Below are positions 36,001 through 46,699 of a stretch of DNA of 64,000 nt, piece by piece. The DNA is taken from positions 265,266-329,265 of the forward strand of contig SJOL01005499.1 in NCBI GenBank assembly GCA_004794785.1. Direction: 5' to 3'. The stretch is from Opisthorchis felineus. Taxonomy: Eukaryota; Platyhelminthes; Trematoda; Opisthorchiida; Opisthorchiidae. The notes below the pieces were generated by a model that had not been told where the DNA came from, ran no database searches, and saw only the letters and a program-made list of their open reading frames with translations. Each line of letters opens with the position of its first letter. Position 1 is the first letter of the stretch. Both the position numbers and the translations under genes were made by a program.

Positions 36001-38205
36001 AAATTTAACTGAGTCAGATAGGTTAACAAAAGTGTTGTGGTTTTGTTCAGTTTTTTCTATCAGTGAATGCAAATCACACATAAACGACATTAGTTCATAC
36101 CTACTACAACGCCACATCTTCCCATGTTGTAACTGAGGCCCCGGGCGATGTCAGCGGCTAATAATGTTCGCGAGACGTACTCGCTCCATACGTCACTTTG
36201 ATCAAGCTTCAGTTCAAAAGCCTTTAGGCTTTGGACTGCTCCGATTGGCAGACAGCTGACCTTTTTCCACCAAGGATGCTTCAGGGCCGATATCTAAAAT
36301 ATTCAAACAATAAACATTTGTACGTAGCACACTACTTATAAGGTTGCAGAAAACTTTTCGACCATTACAAACGAGAGATTCAGCTAGATTCACTTGAACC
36401 ATCTGTCAAAGTCATATCTGAATGCAAATGCGTGTATTTGTGGTAATAAAAATTTGTGTATGGTAAGCGTTTTGCGAAACTTTGTTCTTCAAAGATTAGC
36501 AAGAAAGTGATCATTGAAGTTACCGATCAAGCCCGTCAGGTGGTCCTTCCGCGAATTAATATCAACCCAGGATCTTGTATGATGTAGGGAAGAATGCTGC
36601 AAGTTCGTAGAAAGCTACGGTTTTGTTTCAGTTCTTGTACCTGGTTGCTTTCATACTGGTCCAGTGCTCGGTTTGACAAAATAAATGCCTTGCATTTCGA
36701 GAATTCCAATCCACACTTCCCTTCATTGATGCGGTGGTCTGTTCAATGTCTCTTAGATTTACAGGCTTGATGCCAAAAATGGAGGTTCAACTTCGAAGAA
36801 AATCGCTCATTGGCCACTTCGCCTAAACAGATGGTAAATGGTAACTATGGTAACTGTGGAACTACGTAATAACCGGGTCAGGTATGTACACTGTCCACTC
36901 ATGTTTTCAAGAAAAACTTATTCCGTGTTAGTAGACCTCATATCCGTGTATTACATCCCCAACAATAACTCAAAAAGGATGTCACAACCTCGGAAGTAGG
37001 AACATCTGAACCTGAGTTACTCATCTTCACTTCATCAGAGAAGTATCATCGTGCGCGATTTTATGATGTTCCCAAAGTAAAATGGACAGTTAAATATATT
37101 CAGAAATAATAGGAGTGAAATTAACACGGATCAGTCTACAAGTCTCAGCTTTTCAGGAAGTAGCAGTTACAAAGTAATACACAACAAATGCAACCTGCCT
37201 GACACAAGAAAGCCAGCCATGTATGCCCATACACAAAACTACAAGCAGTGTACCAGTGTGGGGAGGAAAACCCTTCGCTGCGAAGCCGTTTATTAGCAAA
37301 CGACTAACTAACTAGTTACAAACTATTGGACAGGAAAGTAAACGTCTCATATGCACACAAAAAAAAAACTGAACATCTTCATGAGTCTTCTTGAACTTTC
37401 ATGGATAATCATTGACTATCACGCAGTTGTAAACGAACGCTGCAAAGCAGTTCCACAAGTTCCGTAATAAACCTCACCTTCCACTAGATGCGGGGCGGAG
37501 CTTCGAGAAAACCACAGACTACTCGCATGCCTCATCAGTAGTATCCGCCGTTACACCACTAGTCTTGCGTTGAATCCAGTGGCCTCCAGTGCATGCTGAA
37601 GCATTGTAGCACTGTGCTGTTTGGGTTAACTGCCCACTAATTTACAGCGATCAAACAGAGGTCATTGGGAAGGTTCCCCTCATTGTCTTAGCGGACTGCC
37701 TATGGTTAACCATCTTTAAAAAGTGGTACATTAGATGCAATCTGTACTGTACAGGGATGTTGGATGAGGCATCGCCCAAGTGAACCGCCGTGTCATTGAG
37801 TACTCCGACAACAAAGTAAAACCGAACAGATTTGACAGTTGGTAAGTGCAGCATACAGTCTCTCAATCGCATATGGGCGGAGAAGAGAATGCCATACAAT
37901 ATGTTTTGATTTCATTTCAAATTTGATTAGATGTAAATATTTGAACTTGCTTGCTGACAAATGTCTACGAGTCCCGCTTGCGTCAGTGCATAAAACCCTG
38001 TGAAGAGAACCGCGGAAAAAAAGATGAGTTTTAAGCTCTCACTGTTGTCATCTCACCATAGCAGTAAATCTCAGTGGATATTTCCAGAATGTTACTGGGC
38101 ATAATCGTTCGATGTTTAAAACAGGGAATAAACCAACTCACTGTAATCAGCTGCTGAGATGAGGCCAACTGAAATAATGGTGGTAAGTAGAACGGAGTGC
38201 ATCAT
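30091..38205 (-). CDS. Secreted protein gene 1 of a tandem pair (multi-exon)
   Basis: Coding exons on the minus strand: exon 1 at 38205-38142 (64 nt; starts M-M-H-S, hydrophobic signal peptide, ends A-D-Y, GTGAGT donor). Exon 2, less certain, at 36738-36641 (98 nt; Cys-rich, includes C-G-L-E-F-S-K-C; GTACAAG donor). Exon 3 at 36293-36105 (189 nt; H-P-W-W, D-Q-S-D-V-W, I-A-R-G-L-S-Y, M-G-R-C-G). Exon 4 at 30309-30091 (219 nt including TGA; L-Q-E, F-P-R-F-Q-C, Y-Y-K-M-T-F, L-N-K, Y-N-L-Y). Splice phases fit (1, 0, 0). The sum is about 189 codons. Gene 2 (49322-58684) has matching exons 1, 3 and 4, which is strong evidence both are real. I do not recognise the family; export is inferred from the signal peptide. 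Intron 3 is 5.8 kb and full of repeats. Confidence 0.8.
30555..30750 (+). mobile_element. SINE-A copy in intron 3 of gene 1
   Basis: tRNA-like 5' part with B box GGTTCGAACCC (30599-30609), followed by the family body (G-G-C-A-G-C-T-A-G-G-C-A-C-C). About as well preserved as the copy at 48920, but box A is degraded. Confidence 0.8.
31930..32275 (-). mobile_element. SINE-B, near full length
   Basis: Longest SINE-B copy. On the minus strand it runs from the 5' part (G-C-G-C-T-A-T-A near 32140-32150) through the tRNA-like region to the ribozyme-like part near 31975-32010. Core changes (CTAATGA for CTGATGA and AAAA for GAAA) inactivate the hammerhead. It lies head-to-head with the plus copy that starts at 32278. 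Confidence 0.7.
32278..32395 (+). mobile_element. SINE-B, 5'-truncated, with hammerhead
   Basis: Starts within the tRNA-like part and ends at the 3' strand of hammerhead stem I. It is adjacent to and opposite in orientation from 31930-32275. Confidence 0.65.
32353..32395 (+). ncRNA. Type I hammerhead ribozyme in SINE-B
   Basis: Stem I CACTG (32353-32357) pairs with CAGTG (32391-32395). CTGATGA lies at 32358-32364. Stem II is TCC/GGA with a U-U at its base. GAAA lies at 32379-32382. Stem III is the self-complementary ACAGCTGT (32382-32389), and A occupies the cleavage position (32390). All core nucleotides fit the hammerhead consensus; the weak stem II base lowers confidence in activity. Arrangement resembles the schistosome Sm-alpha SINE ribozyme (known precedent). 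Confidence 0.65.
32790..32980 (+). pseudogene. Possible Ty3/gypsy integrase fragment
   Basis: Within the plus frame 32769-33014, residues P-K-V-Y-S-I-I-I-H-D-Y-Y, then F-V-E-W-T-K-A-V-T-T-D-Q-I, resemble the first Asp block of gypsy integrases (usually Y-I-L-x-x-x-D-Y-F...W-x-E-A-V-P...D-Q). No other integrase block was seen. Low confidence. Confidence 0.3.
34890..35225 (-). mobile_element. LINE 3' end fragment
   Basis: The minus strand reads H-G-L-R-W-L-G-N-V-L-H-M, then D-R-L-P-R-K-T-L-L-A-Q-P-C-A-E-W, and after a frame change L-T-R-V-D-N-C-R-L-P-E-W, the conserved C-terminal LINE pattern. It is related to, but a different subfamily from, the fragments at 28772 and 51395. It lies in intron 3 of gene 1, in the gene's own orientation. 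Confidence 0.75.
35285..35390. repeat. Short imperfect direct duplication
   Basis: The words C-A-G-G-C-A...A-G-A-A-G-C-A-C-G-A/G-T-C-G-A and G-C-C-G-A-T-G-A/G-G-T-G-T-T-C occur twice about 50-75 bp apart. An AATAAA at 35485-35490 and a GC-rich block follow. This could be a decayed LTR edge, but no partner was found. Confidence 0.4.
36365..36450 (+). repeat. HHR-C unit body fragment
   Basis: About 85 bp matching the A-C-A-A-A-C-G-A-G-A-G to G-T-G-T-A-T-T-T part of the unit. It has no ribozyme part. Located in intron 2 of gene 1, close to exon 3. Confidence 0.7.
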
Positions 38206-38714
38206 CCTCGAAAGCTGTCATATGTTGTCCTGGTTGCTTTTTCGTTGTGGTTTTATACAAATGCTGATAGTCGAAGTTTGATTGACGTGCTATCTAATCA
38301 AATTTCGAGACCGGGTCGTGTTGGAAGCATCACTTTGGTATGTAGACATCAGCTGTGAGTAGCACCACCAAATATCGATCGCTGGGTTCGTTTCTTTTTA
38401 CTTCGAATAGATAACTTTAGAATGCACCATAGGAACATGTGATTACGTTTAGGCTAGAATAGAAGTGGCTCGTTTCACCATTGACTGTAGGAAATTAAGG
38501 CGTTTCTCGAATTCTACTGGGTGGTGAAAACACAGATTTCCGTTTCAGGGCATGAGCTGAGCGATTGTCTACATGTGTAGCCATTTTTTACCCTCTGGTG
38601 TTACTTAGTACACGCTCAGTCCAACGACAATTGAGCATAAACTAATAAGAGTTTGTTGTAGGTGGTTGCGGGATCCGTATAATTCAAGCTCACATCACTC
38701 TCGCTTGAACGTCC

Positions 38715-38890
38715 TGGTGCAATCATTCTGGTGAGTCCACTGCAAAGGGAGGGGAAGCACTGGACTCGAACTCCGCTCTTACTGTAGCTCGTCAACAGTG
38801 CATATCTTTGGCCTTGCCGTTTTTTGAAACCCGCACATCTGACGTGCGATGCGAGCGTGTTACCGCTATTCCACCAGCGCACGCTGGACG
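38715..38890 (-). other. tRNA-like sequence (possible SINE head)
   Basis: The minus strand contains two tRNA-like pieces: a box-A-like G-T-G-G-A-A-T-A-G-C-G-G-T-A-A with GGTTTCAA downstream, and a B-box-like AGTTCGAGTCC. No complete cloverleaf was found, so it is not called a tRNA. It lies about 0.5 kb upstream of gene 1. Confidence 0.3.
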
Positions 38891-38899
38891 CATCTGAAC

Positions 38900-40970
38900 T
38901 TTCACTTCTGAACAGGCGAACGTGCTCACCCTTGAGTGATGTGATTGGTTGGCCCAACGCGTCCCCGATGATTCGAGTAGACTGGGAGTTCCTTATACCT
39001 CTCAAATTGAATGGTCCGCGAAACAACTAACGGCGACAAAACGAACCTAGGCCTAGCTACAGGGCGTTTGGATCCTGTGCGGTTCGTGTGAATAACACAG
39101 TTAATCACTACCATTTTTCACGCTACATGTATTCACTTAGGCAAACTAACAGCCGATAGGCAAAATGATATCGCTGGCAATAGTTATCGGTTACAAAAAT
39201 GGCCCGGCCTTTCATCCTACCATTAGCTGTTTTGCGATTGGGACAAAGAGTTTGGATACCCCTGAAGTTGCTCACAAGAATTGGCAGACTGGTCTCCCAA
39301 GACAGCACCACCAAGAGAGCATACACACTTTGAGAAAAAGTAAGAATGACCCACCAATAGTTTAGTTATAGGATTGACAAAAGCGGATTGCAAATTCAGC
39401 CGCTCTAACGAAAGTGCACTTGTGCTAAGTTATCATTCGTTTTGGAATCAACGAGGGTGCCAAAACCACCGAAGAATGATGAAGTGCCTCTACATGCCAC
39501 GTCAAACTTACTCTGTTAAACGGATTGTATTTGCGGACCCAGGTACATAGCCCAAACAGGAATCGGTGAACACATCCCAAAGTAGATACAGCGATCTGAC
39601 TGTTGTTGAACTCTGGTCACGTCGTAGATATCTTCATGGTCTTTAGTATTAGCTCTATTCCCAAGCGTAAGCACATGCTTCCGGTCGCGGAAGCGGTTGA
39701 TACAAACAAACTTAACCTCGTTTTATGCTAGCAAGAACCATTTGCGACTAATCGCGCATAAGTCTGCTAACCCCTCGCTCTTGCTCTGACTCCACATTTA
39801 CACAAGCCTTAGAAACTCAACATGTTCAATCTACAGTGATTATATCTTATTCCATTCACTTCATTTTTTTCAAACTTTTCGTGGCTTGTTGTTGCTCTCT
39901 ATATCATTCTGAATTTCACGTCTAATCGGGATGGATTTAATCCGCTCAGCTTTTGTCTTCTGGCCCCACGTGACCTATTTGCTCTGACTGCCTACACCAA
40001 TAATCTGCTCCTACATGAAATCGGCTATTTAGCCTTTGCCATCCGGTTTTCCTTACATCACGTTCGCACCTGACATCATGGGACAGACCACTGAGGTGTG
40101 ATCGAAACAGCAATGCGCAAAACAGCTTACTCCACAACTATGGCTGCGTTCAGAAACGGAACTACTGAACCTAACTTGGAACAATGATAAGTTGCTTATT
40201 CCGCCAATGTACTTTTGCTCTCCACTTTTTTCGCTCATCCGTTCGTGCCCGCCATTCACCTTGCCTCAAAGGCCGTCCCGTTCGACACCGGTGTGTGTGT
40301 GTGCCGTTGGCCTACTTACCCATAGGTGTTCGTGCCCCGTCTGCCGAGACCGATCTGACTTGATCTGTGGTGATTTCCGTCTGATGGCACCACCAATCAG
40401 AATCGCGAGATTGGCCTCGGAAGGGACAACCGCAACCCACACTAACAAGCGAACATTCCGTTAGCCGTTGTCTGGTCTGCGGACCTTGACACCGCTGTGC
40501 CAGTCAGTGACAGACTTGTGCACCTGTTGACGCCACGGACGTAGACAATTGAGGCTTGTTGTGTAAGTTTGCTTACCTTTGTGTGAACAGTACCGCAGAC
40601 TTTCGAACCCAATTCTTCCTTTTGATATTCGGGATCGCCAGACCTACGCGTGACTCAGATCCGTATCGGGAACATCAACAAAAATTCCTAACATTTTCAT
40701 GATTTGCTTACATAATCCTCTCTTTATGGGTGAAGACAGTCCAACTCGTCATTTTCACGCATGCTTCATTGCTCTGACAGTACAGAGGCGCAAGTTTGTA
40801 TCTACCAATGTTTTCCCCGAAAGAGAGACGTATAAGTCAAAATTCGTTGACCATTGTAACCTCTATCTCCGAAGAAAGCACTTCTCAGTGGCCTTAATTC
40901 GAGTAGACTGGCGGAAGGGAATGTAGCTTGGTAAGCACAGTTTGGTAGTGGGTTTGATTCAATCTAACAA
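38900..40970. other. No assignable gene
   Basis: Spacer upstream of gene 1. ORFs on both strands around 40053-40464 are mutual antisense shadows with no family motif. Confidence 0.4.
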
Positions 40971-40977
40971 ATGCCTT

Positions 40978-41195
40978 TTTGACTGGCTCCTCGAGTGATA
41001 ACTTCTCAGATAGAAGCTTCACACGTCCAGTGAAGTTTTCCTTCCGTTTGACTACCAGCAGTGTGATTAGCTCTCACCTAAACAGGACATAGCGCCACTC
41101 GTCGTTCAATAACAGAAGCCACATCACGCGGTTGCGAATGAACTGGCTCCTCGAGTGGCGACTTCTCAGAAGGAAGTTTCACACATCCTTTGAGC
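40978..41195 (-). mobile_element. SINE-B 5' part with internal duplication
   Basis: The minus-strand SINE-B head includes the C-A-G-T-G-T-G-A-T-T-A-G-C-T landmark (41048-41061). A segment of about 43 bp (C-T-G-G-C-T-C-C-T-C-G-A-G-T-G) is present twice, at 40980 and 41142, flanking it. No ribozyme part. Confidence 0.6.
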
Positions 41196-42056
41196 AGCTT
41201 ATTGATTTATACCGTTTGATCTACGGCCATGTGTACAAACTGTCCATCGCTTCATACCTTGCGAAACTACGAACTAGTTACAGGTCATCTTGACTTATTC
41301 AGCAACATTGACTAGTACCGCATAAACAAATGTGTGTGTGCGACCACGTGATTCTGTTTACCGAAAGGTCACGTAGCAGATAGGTTAAAGATAGCAGAAG
41401 TTTGTAAACATTTCCACCGATGTTGCTGTTTACAAAACACCAAAAACAACTGACTTCGGTTGATTCAAATTCGCGTGTTTTTTTTGTAGATATTTTATTT
41501 ATTCTTCTCCAGTGGGGCCTCATTCCACCACAAGACACACTGAACGAACCATGGCAAGGTCTTAAGATGGTCGACACAAGTCTGCTCTGCAGCGCTCTGC
41601 GAATGCCATGGGAATCACACAGTTCGAAACGTGTGTTGACGATCAGACCACTGGAGTTAAGGAGTCCTCTACACTTACAGTTTGACCTTCTTCAGAGCGA
41701 AGGAAACACTTATGGGCTTTAGAAATAATTATCCAACTATCCACATAGATTCAATCAAATTTCGATGCATGCTTTAAAACAAGCAAACCCTATTCGAACT
41801 TACACGCACCGTGAGCGAAACTGAGGTCGGTAACTTCTTAGTGTTGGAATTAAATGTTGAACTTCAAATCCACCTGAGTCCACGTGATGTGCTCTACACA
41901 GGACAAGGTAAGTAGTGCAGATGATGAGCCGCGTTTCGAAAAATATCGACAGTCACCGTTCTATCTTGGCTTGTGCTGGATAAATGAAACTCAGTTCAAC
42001 TTACATTACCCAACGGGTAAGGTCAAAGTAGCGGATGAAGCTTCCTCTCTCTGACA

Positions 42057-42076
42057 AATATATATATATATATATA
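42057..42076. repeat. (TA)n microsatellite
   Basis: About ten TA units, immediately upstream of a SINE-B copy. Confidence 0.9.
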
Positions 42077-42104
42077 ACTTGCATATATACATAATACAGT
42101 CTTC

Positions 42105-42210
42105 AGCTGTCAACCGGTAGGTCGCGGGTTCGAATCCCCTAGAGATCCGTTAGTTGCTCGCCAGTGATTATTCCCAGAAAAAGTGAAACTGGCATACAGT
42201 GCCTTTTAGC
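42105..42210 (+). mobile_element. SINE-B, 5'-truncated
   Basis: Carries a consensus RNA polymerase III B box, GGTTCGAATCC (42127-42137), then the body and a decayed hammerhead (GTGATTA for CTGATGA, GAAAC retained, CAGTG stem strand retained). Confidence 0.65.
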
Positions 42211-42514
42211 TTCAAAGAATAGACTAGCTTTGATTGCAGGATGAATGCTCCATTGAACTTTTGCGTAGCTCTTTATGAATTAAGTGAGTATCAGTAATTC
42301 CGTCAAAACATTGTTTCTTCCCGCTGCCCGTTTCAAGTTAATCAACCCAAGGTTGTCAGACATCTTGTCACGTCCCCGAGCCCGGCTAACATGAACCACT
42401 GTCCGCCATCTTGGCCAGGTAGGTGTGCCGTTGGGATTTGAGCCAGTCTTGTACATTTCACCCAGCACCCCTGGAGTTGCTGATCCCAGAATATAAGGGA
42501 CCAATAAGTGTTAT

Positions 42515-42790
42515 CAAGTGAGATTTCGTCCCGTCAGTGAAGCCAATCTAGGCTTAAAATTCGAGGTCACTCTACAGCTGTTTCATCCTCATTGGGAATC
42601 AACAGCTTTGCACATCGAGCCCGCGACTTCCCGGTTGGTAGTTTGAATACTTAACCGTTTGGCAACGAGCGGCTGATGAGCGGTGTGATAACTTCGCACT
42701 CATGCTTCAATCACAGAAACCACATCAATTGGTCAGGTATTGGCCGGCTCATCCAGTGCTTCACTTACAAGACAAACTCACCATCAATAT
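42515..42790 (-). mobile_element. SINE-B copy
   Basis: Same order as 31930-32275. The ribozyme part retains GAAA, stem III ACAGCTGT and A at the cleavage position, but CTGATGA has become CTGTTGA, so the core is broken. Confidence 0.7.
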
Positions 42791-42964
42791 CGACAGCACA
42801 ACGTCAGTGATCAACACTGCTGCTTCGCTACCGTAATATCTCAATTGGTAATTCCTAAATCTCTTTACACTGCCAAAAATCTACAAGTGGCCCAGAGGAA
42901 GAATACTTTTACAGGATGAGTGGAACTTCCAACTGAGAAGGCATCACTCAAGAAGTCAGTCAAC

Positions 42965-43120
42965 ACGTAGCCACGTGATGTGGATCTCGCGACTGAAAGA
43001 TGAGTGGCGCTTTGTTCTCTCCAAGTGAGAGCTAATCTCACTGCTGATCAACCGCTGGTGTTCAAACAGCCAGCCGGGAAGTCGTGGGTACGAGACTTCC
43101 GTCAGGATGAACAGAACTAG
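42965..43120 (+). mobile_element. SINE-B copy, decayed
   Basis: Matches the SINE-B 5' half (G-T-G-G-C-G-C-T, G-A-G-C-T-A-A-T-C, C-A-C-T-G-C-T-G-A-T-C-A). B box GGGTACGAGAC is mutated. With 42515-42790 it forms a divergent pair. Confidence 0.6.
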
Positions 43121-43640
43121 TGTCCACTTTGACTGCTACCTAACAGCATGTTCCCTTTGGTTTCAAGCAAACTCTACTGTGCTGATCGCAGGTGACCAGT
43201 TCATCATGCACATACAGACCGAAGTCCACGAGGTAACTAGATAGAAACAGTTCACGTGAAAACGAGTTTTCTGCACACCGTACCGCAAATCCGCATTCCA
43301 ACATCTATTATAACAATGAAGACATGTTCTTTCCGAAGTAAGCTCATGCAGGCATGTAGACTCAAACAACTTCCCAAACCTCTGGTCAACAGTGCTGTTA
43401 GAGAGATCGTTTCTGGCAGAACTGCACTGTCCCAGTTCATAAGGCCAAACGAACATTTTGAAACTATGGTGTCTAAAGTTGGTCTACGCTACCCGAAAAC
43501 TGAAGAACCATGTTAAACACATAAATTTGTAAGCTCGGCGCGGTTTATCGAAGTTACTTGAACCACAGACTGGACAAAGCGCCCAGCATGCAATACCATG
43601 TTCATATTCACAGGCTGCTCGAAGGTGACTCAGGGAATTA

Positions 43641-44137
43641 GCGAAGTACACTCATTTGCGAACAAATTTGGTTTTTTACGAGAGACTCACCTGGGACCCA
43701 GCTGAATCTCTCGTTTGTGATGTTTCCAGGCAACTGAATGTGCTGCACCAGGCCGCCTCATGTTTCACTTGCTACGATATTCGAAATATCGCGATACATG
43801 TATATTCGTAATGCACTACTCATAAGGTTGCTGAAAATTCTTCGACAGCCCACGAATATCGTAGCAAGTGAAACACGAGGCGGCCTGGTGCAACACATTC
43901 AGTTGCCTGGAAACATCACAAACGAGAGATTCAGCTGGGTTCCAGGTGAGTCTCTCGCAAAACCAAATTTGTTTGCAAATGAGTGTATTTCTCTAATTTC
44001 ATGCAGTTTGGTTTCAAGTAGAACATAAGGCTCACGGAAACTCGGGGGCTGCGCCTACCTGATGAGCCCCAAGAAGGGCGAAACCGGTCGTAGTCTGTCG
44101 AAGAATTCTCAGCAACCTTATGAGTAGTGCATTACGT
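43641..44137. repeat. Inverted head-to-head dimer of HHR-C
   Basis: Arms 43641-43783 and 43853-43996 are reverse complements with few mismatches (about 143 bp), separated by about 70 bp. The plus half continues to a complete hammerhead (44051-44094) and the terminal segment to 44137. The minus half also contains the terminal segment (43807-43853), so 43807-43834 and 44110-44137 form a perfect 28-bp inverted repeat. The minus unit stops at position 43853, the first nucleotide 3' of the predicted hammerhead cleavage site. Confidence 0.85.
44051..44094 (+). ncRNA. Type I hammerhead ribozyme motif (HHR-C), intact core
   Basis: Stem I CCTAC (44054-44058) pairs with GTAGT (44090-44094) over four pairs. 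CTGATGA at 44059-44065; stem II GCCC/GGGC with loop CAAGAA (44066-44079); GAAA at 44080-44083; stem III ACC/GGU without a loop (44083-44088); C17 at 44089 with cleavage predicted after it. Minimal stem III is known from Penelope-like and retrozyme hammerheads, where two molecules pair. All conserved core positions are present. Confidence 0.75.
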
Positions 44138-44937
44138 GACTTAGGGAAGTTACTCGGTAAAGTTCCCCCATCTGAAATAAGTAGTATGAAACAGACTTCC
44201 TGCCACTGAATCCTCTTTGTTTGGGACTTATCATATAGGCCACGGATTCTGCGAAAAAACAATTCTGTGACTGAATTCCCCGGATTTTGGGATTCACTCC
44301 GAAGGAACAAAGGCCCATACCGTGCAGTCAAGTATTCTGGTTTCTGGTTTAGTGGATAACTTTGCATCACAACGTCGTTTCATTTTCAGGACACATAGAT
44401 ATTGAGCTTGTGGGAAGTAAGGGTGCCACGAAATACTGTCATGTGAGTGACTTGTGGTTTTGTTGAACAACCGAAATCCCATTTTGCCAGAAAGTTTGAC
44501 GGAGTTCGGACGAGTTTCAGCTACCGTTAGACTAGACTTGTCGCCAAGTTCGACGGTGCCGATGATTAGTTTAAGGGGGCACCAGTGTCCGGTGGCTCCG
44601 CACAAACAATAGTATTTCACTTTGAACCACTCTTGGGTATTACGCAATCCAGAAAGGGCGGCTTAGCAGGGCTCCATGCCGAACTCAAGACGTTAAGTTA
44701 TTGATAGAATTGGTTGACCTCATCCCGCCTGCTCACAACCAACGTAACATCTACTGCAGTTTTTTGGCAAAGCATCATCGCTGCTAAAAATATTTTCTGA
44801 AAACCAGTCACCTCTACGTATCTCTGTTTTTCTTAGCCCATACCACAGATAATACAACATACCCACCCCAATTCCAAGCCAACTCCAAGATATTCCGTTG
44901 GCTATCACTCAGTCAGCCGGTCTTCAAGCCAGACAGT

Positions 44938-45441
44938 TTAGATATTAGGCGTCCTTGGCGTTGATACCAGTTGTTGTTCAGATATCAGAGTTGATGACGC
45001 AAGCAAAACAACCACAGCAATCATTCTCCACCCATCATTGGAAGTAGTTGATCATGCCTACAGTTTAAGATCATCTGGAAGTCCTGAATCACACCTTTCT
45101 TCCACCAAGTGGGCCCAGTTTTTTGCCAGGGTCTCAATGAACATGAGATTTGGACAACAAATCTTGTTCCTTATCAGCGCACGAACCTCGACAGTCCTTA
45201 GAGGGAGACAGATGAATTCAGTTCCTCACAAGGCATTGAGCATCGATGGCTTGGATGAGAGTAGTCTGTGACGTCGATACACCCTCTGCACCAGTTCTGT
45301 CCCTCCTCTGCGTGGAGGAGAGACAGTTCCTATCAAATCACGGTCTCCGGCGTAGTTCCCACCCAAGTTCAGGTACCTAATATCCCCTAAATAATCAGGG
45401 ACACAGCAAACATCGTCAATCAGAAGTCTCTTTCTCACCAT
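44938..45441 (-). other. Decayed open frame, unassigned
   Basis: One minus frame runs about 165 codons with only a few stops (TGA at 45226-45228, and others near 45065 and 44945), including T-V-S-P-P-R-R-G-G-T-E-L-V-Q-R-V-Y-R-R and R-A-L-I-R-N-K-I-C-C-P. Possibly a retroelement relic; no family recognised. Confidence 0.25.
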
Positions 45442-46474
45442 ATCCCTGTGATGGGGTACACAAAGGAATGAAGGCCAGTGTAGACCCTCAATAAGACTGT
45501 GACAACATGCTACTCTCCATGAGGTCCACGGTTTGCTTTCGTAGATGCCTCGAACACTACAATGGGCGAATTAAAACAGCCAAATGTTCCCAACTACTAC
45601 TGAGATGAACTAGCATCTCTTGCCGCAATCTCATTCAATGACATAACAAGAGAGTGATAAAAAACCCAGTATCTTCGCATGCGGTGGAAGTAATCACACA
45701 AAATGCATAATCTGGATGTTCAAACTTTCAATCGCGTTGCTCAATAGCACATCTCATCAAGACCAACAAAACTGACCAAACTGGGTCATCGAAGGGATAT
45801 TCGGAGAGAGCTTTCTTCAACTGAATGAACTTCAGAATCACTCAGATATCGACTACCACACAGCGTATGGAAAGCGGTCTTAGATAAGCCGAGTTGACAC
45901 GTGACTGTGTGGTTGTCAATTCACTTAGAATCATTAGAAAAAACAGGGGGTGGAAATCCCAACCCGACCAAAGTTCACAGAATCCCTCTTACACAACTAT
46001 CGTAGCACTAGCCCATCCACACAGACGGACAGAAAGTGCAAACGAAGTTCAAGAGGGATCAGTAAGTGAACCGAACCAGAAGAACTACACCCTAGGCTGG
46101 ACCCAAATCCAATTAGGTTCCCCCATCGGTCCAACACTTGGTCACCCACCCTAACACACAAAATCCTTCGGCCGACACCCAACAGATATTTAGCCTGACT
46201 TAAATGATTGGTTCTCCTTCCGCCTTAAATCTCGACCAACCTCGTAACCTAGTCACTTGGCCTGACGAAGCTTTTGTGTCAAAAGCGAAACGTTGCCCAG
46301 CAATAAATCTACCGATTGTTACCAAACTTTTCCGAAAACGATAAGTTATACGTAATTTCCTACGACTGACTATCCTTGGCCCGTTTATCGTATCACTTGT
46401 TATTCCATCAGGATTTAGTGATCGCACCCAGAAAGAACGTTACCTTTTCAGGTAGACCGATTTCAGGTAAAACT

Positions 46475-46658
46475 CGTTCAGCTGTAGCACCCTTTCGTTA
46501 CCTAGCTGCCATACTACGCGAAGGAAGCACGAGGGTTGAGATACTGCCAGGTTGCCCAAGCCTAGACAGGAGCAGTCAATTTGCAAAGATTGGGTTCTCA
46601 CCATGTACCTTCCGGTCAGTAAATTCTCGCTTTAATCACTGAGCCATCTCGGGTACTG
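46475..46658 (-). mobile_element. SINE-A copy
   Basis: Full-length-like minus copy: the tRNA-like head (46600-46658) and body to 46475. B box partly mutated. Confidence 0.8.
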
Positions 46659-46699
46659 GTCTTAGAATTACATATAGGACAACTTCCATTTCGAGGTAA

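Noticed and set aside
37651..37899. Minus ORF as an exon of gene 1
   Set aside because: No matching exon in gene 2 and no donor or acceptor giving the required phase.
38715..38890. Functional tRNA gene
   Set aside because: Box-like pieces are present but acceptor stem and anticodon arm do not fold into one cloverleaf.
42660..42680. Extra hammerhead at CTGATGAGCGG
   Set aside because: This is the SINE-B tRNA-like region (GGCTGATGAGC); no GAAA follows at the right distance and stems do not form.
44294..44647. 117-codon minus ORF as a gene
   Set aside because: It has no recognisable motif and no splice or paralogue support; probably chance.
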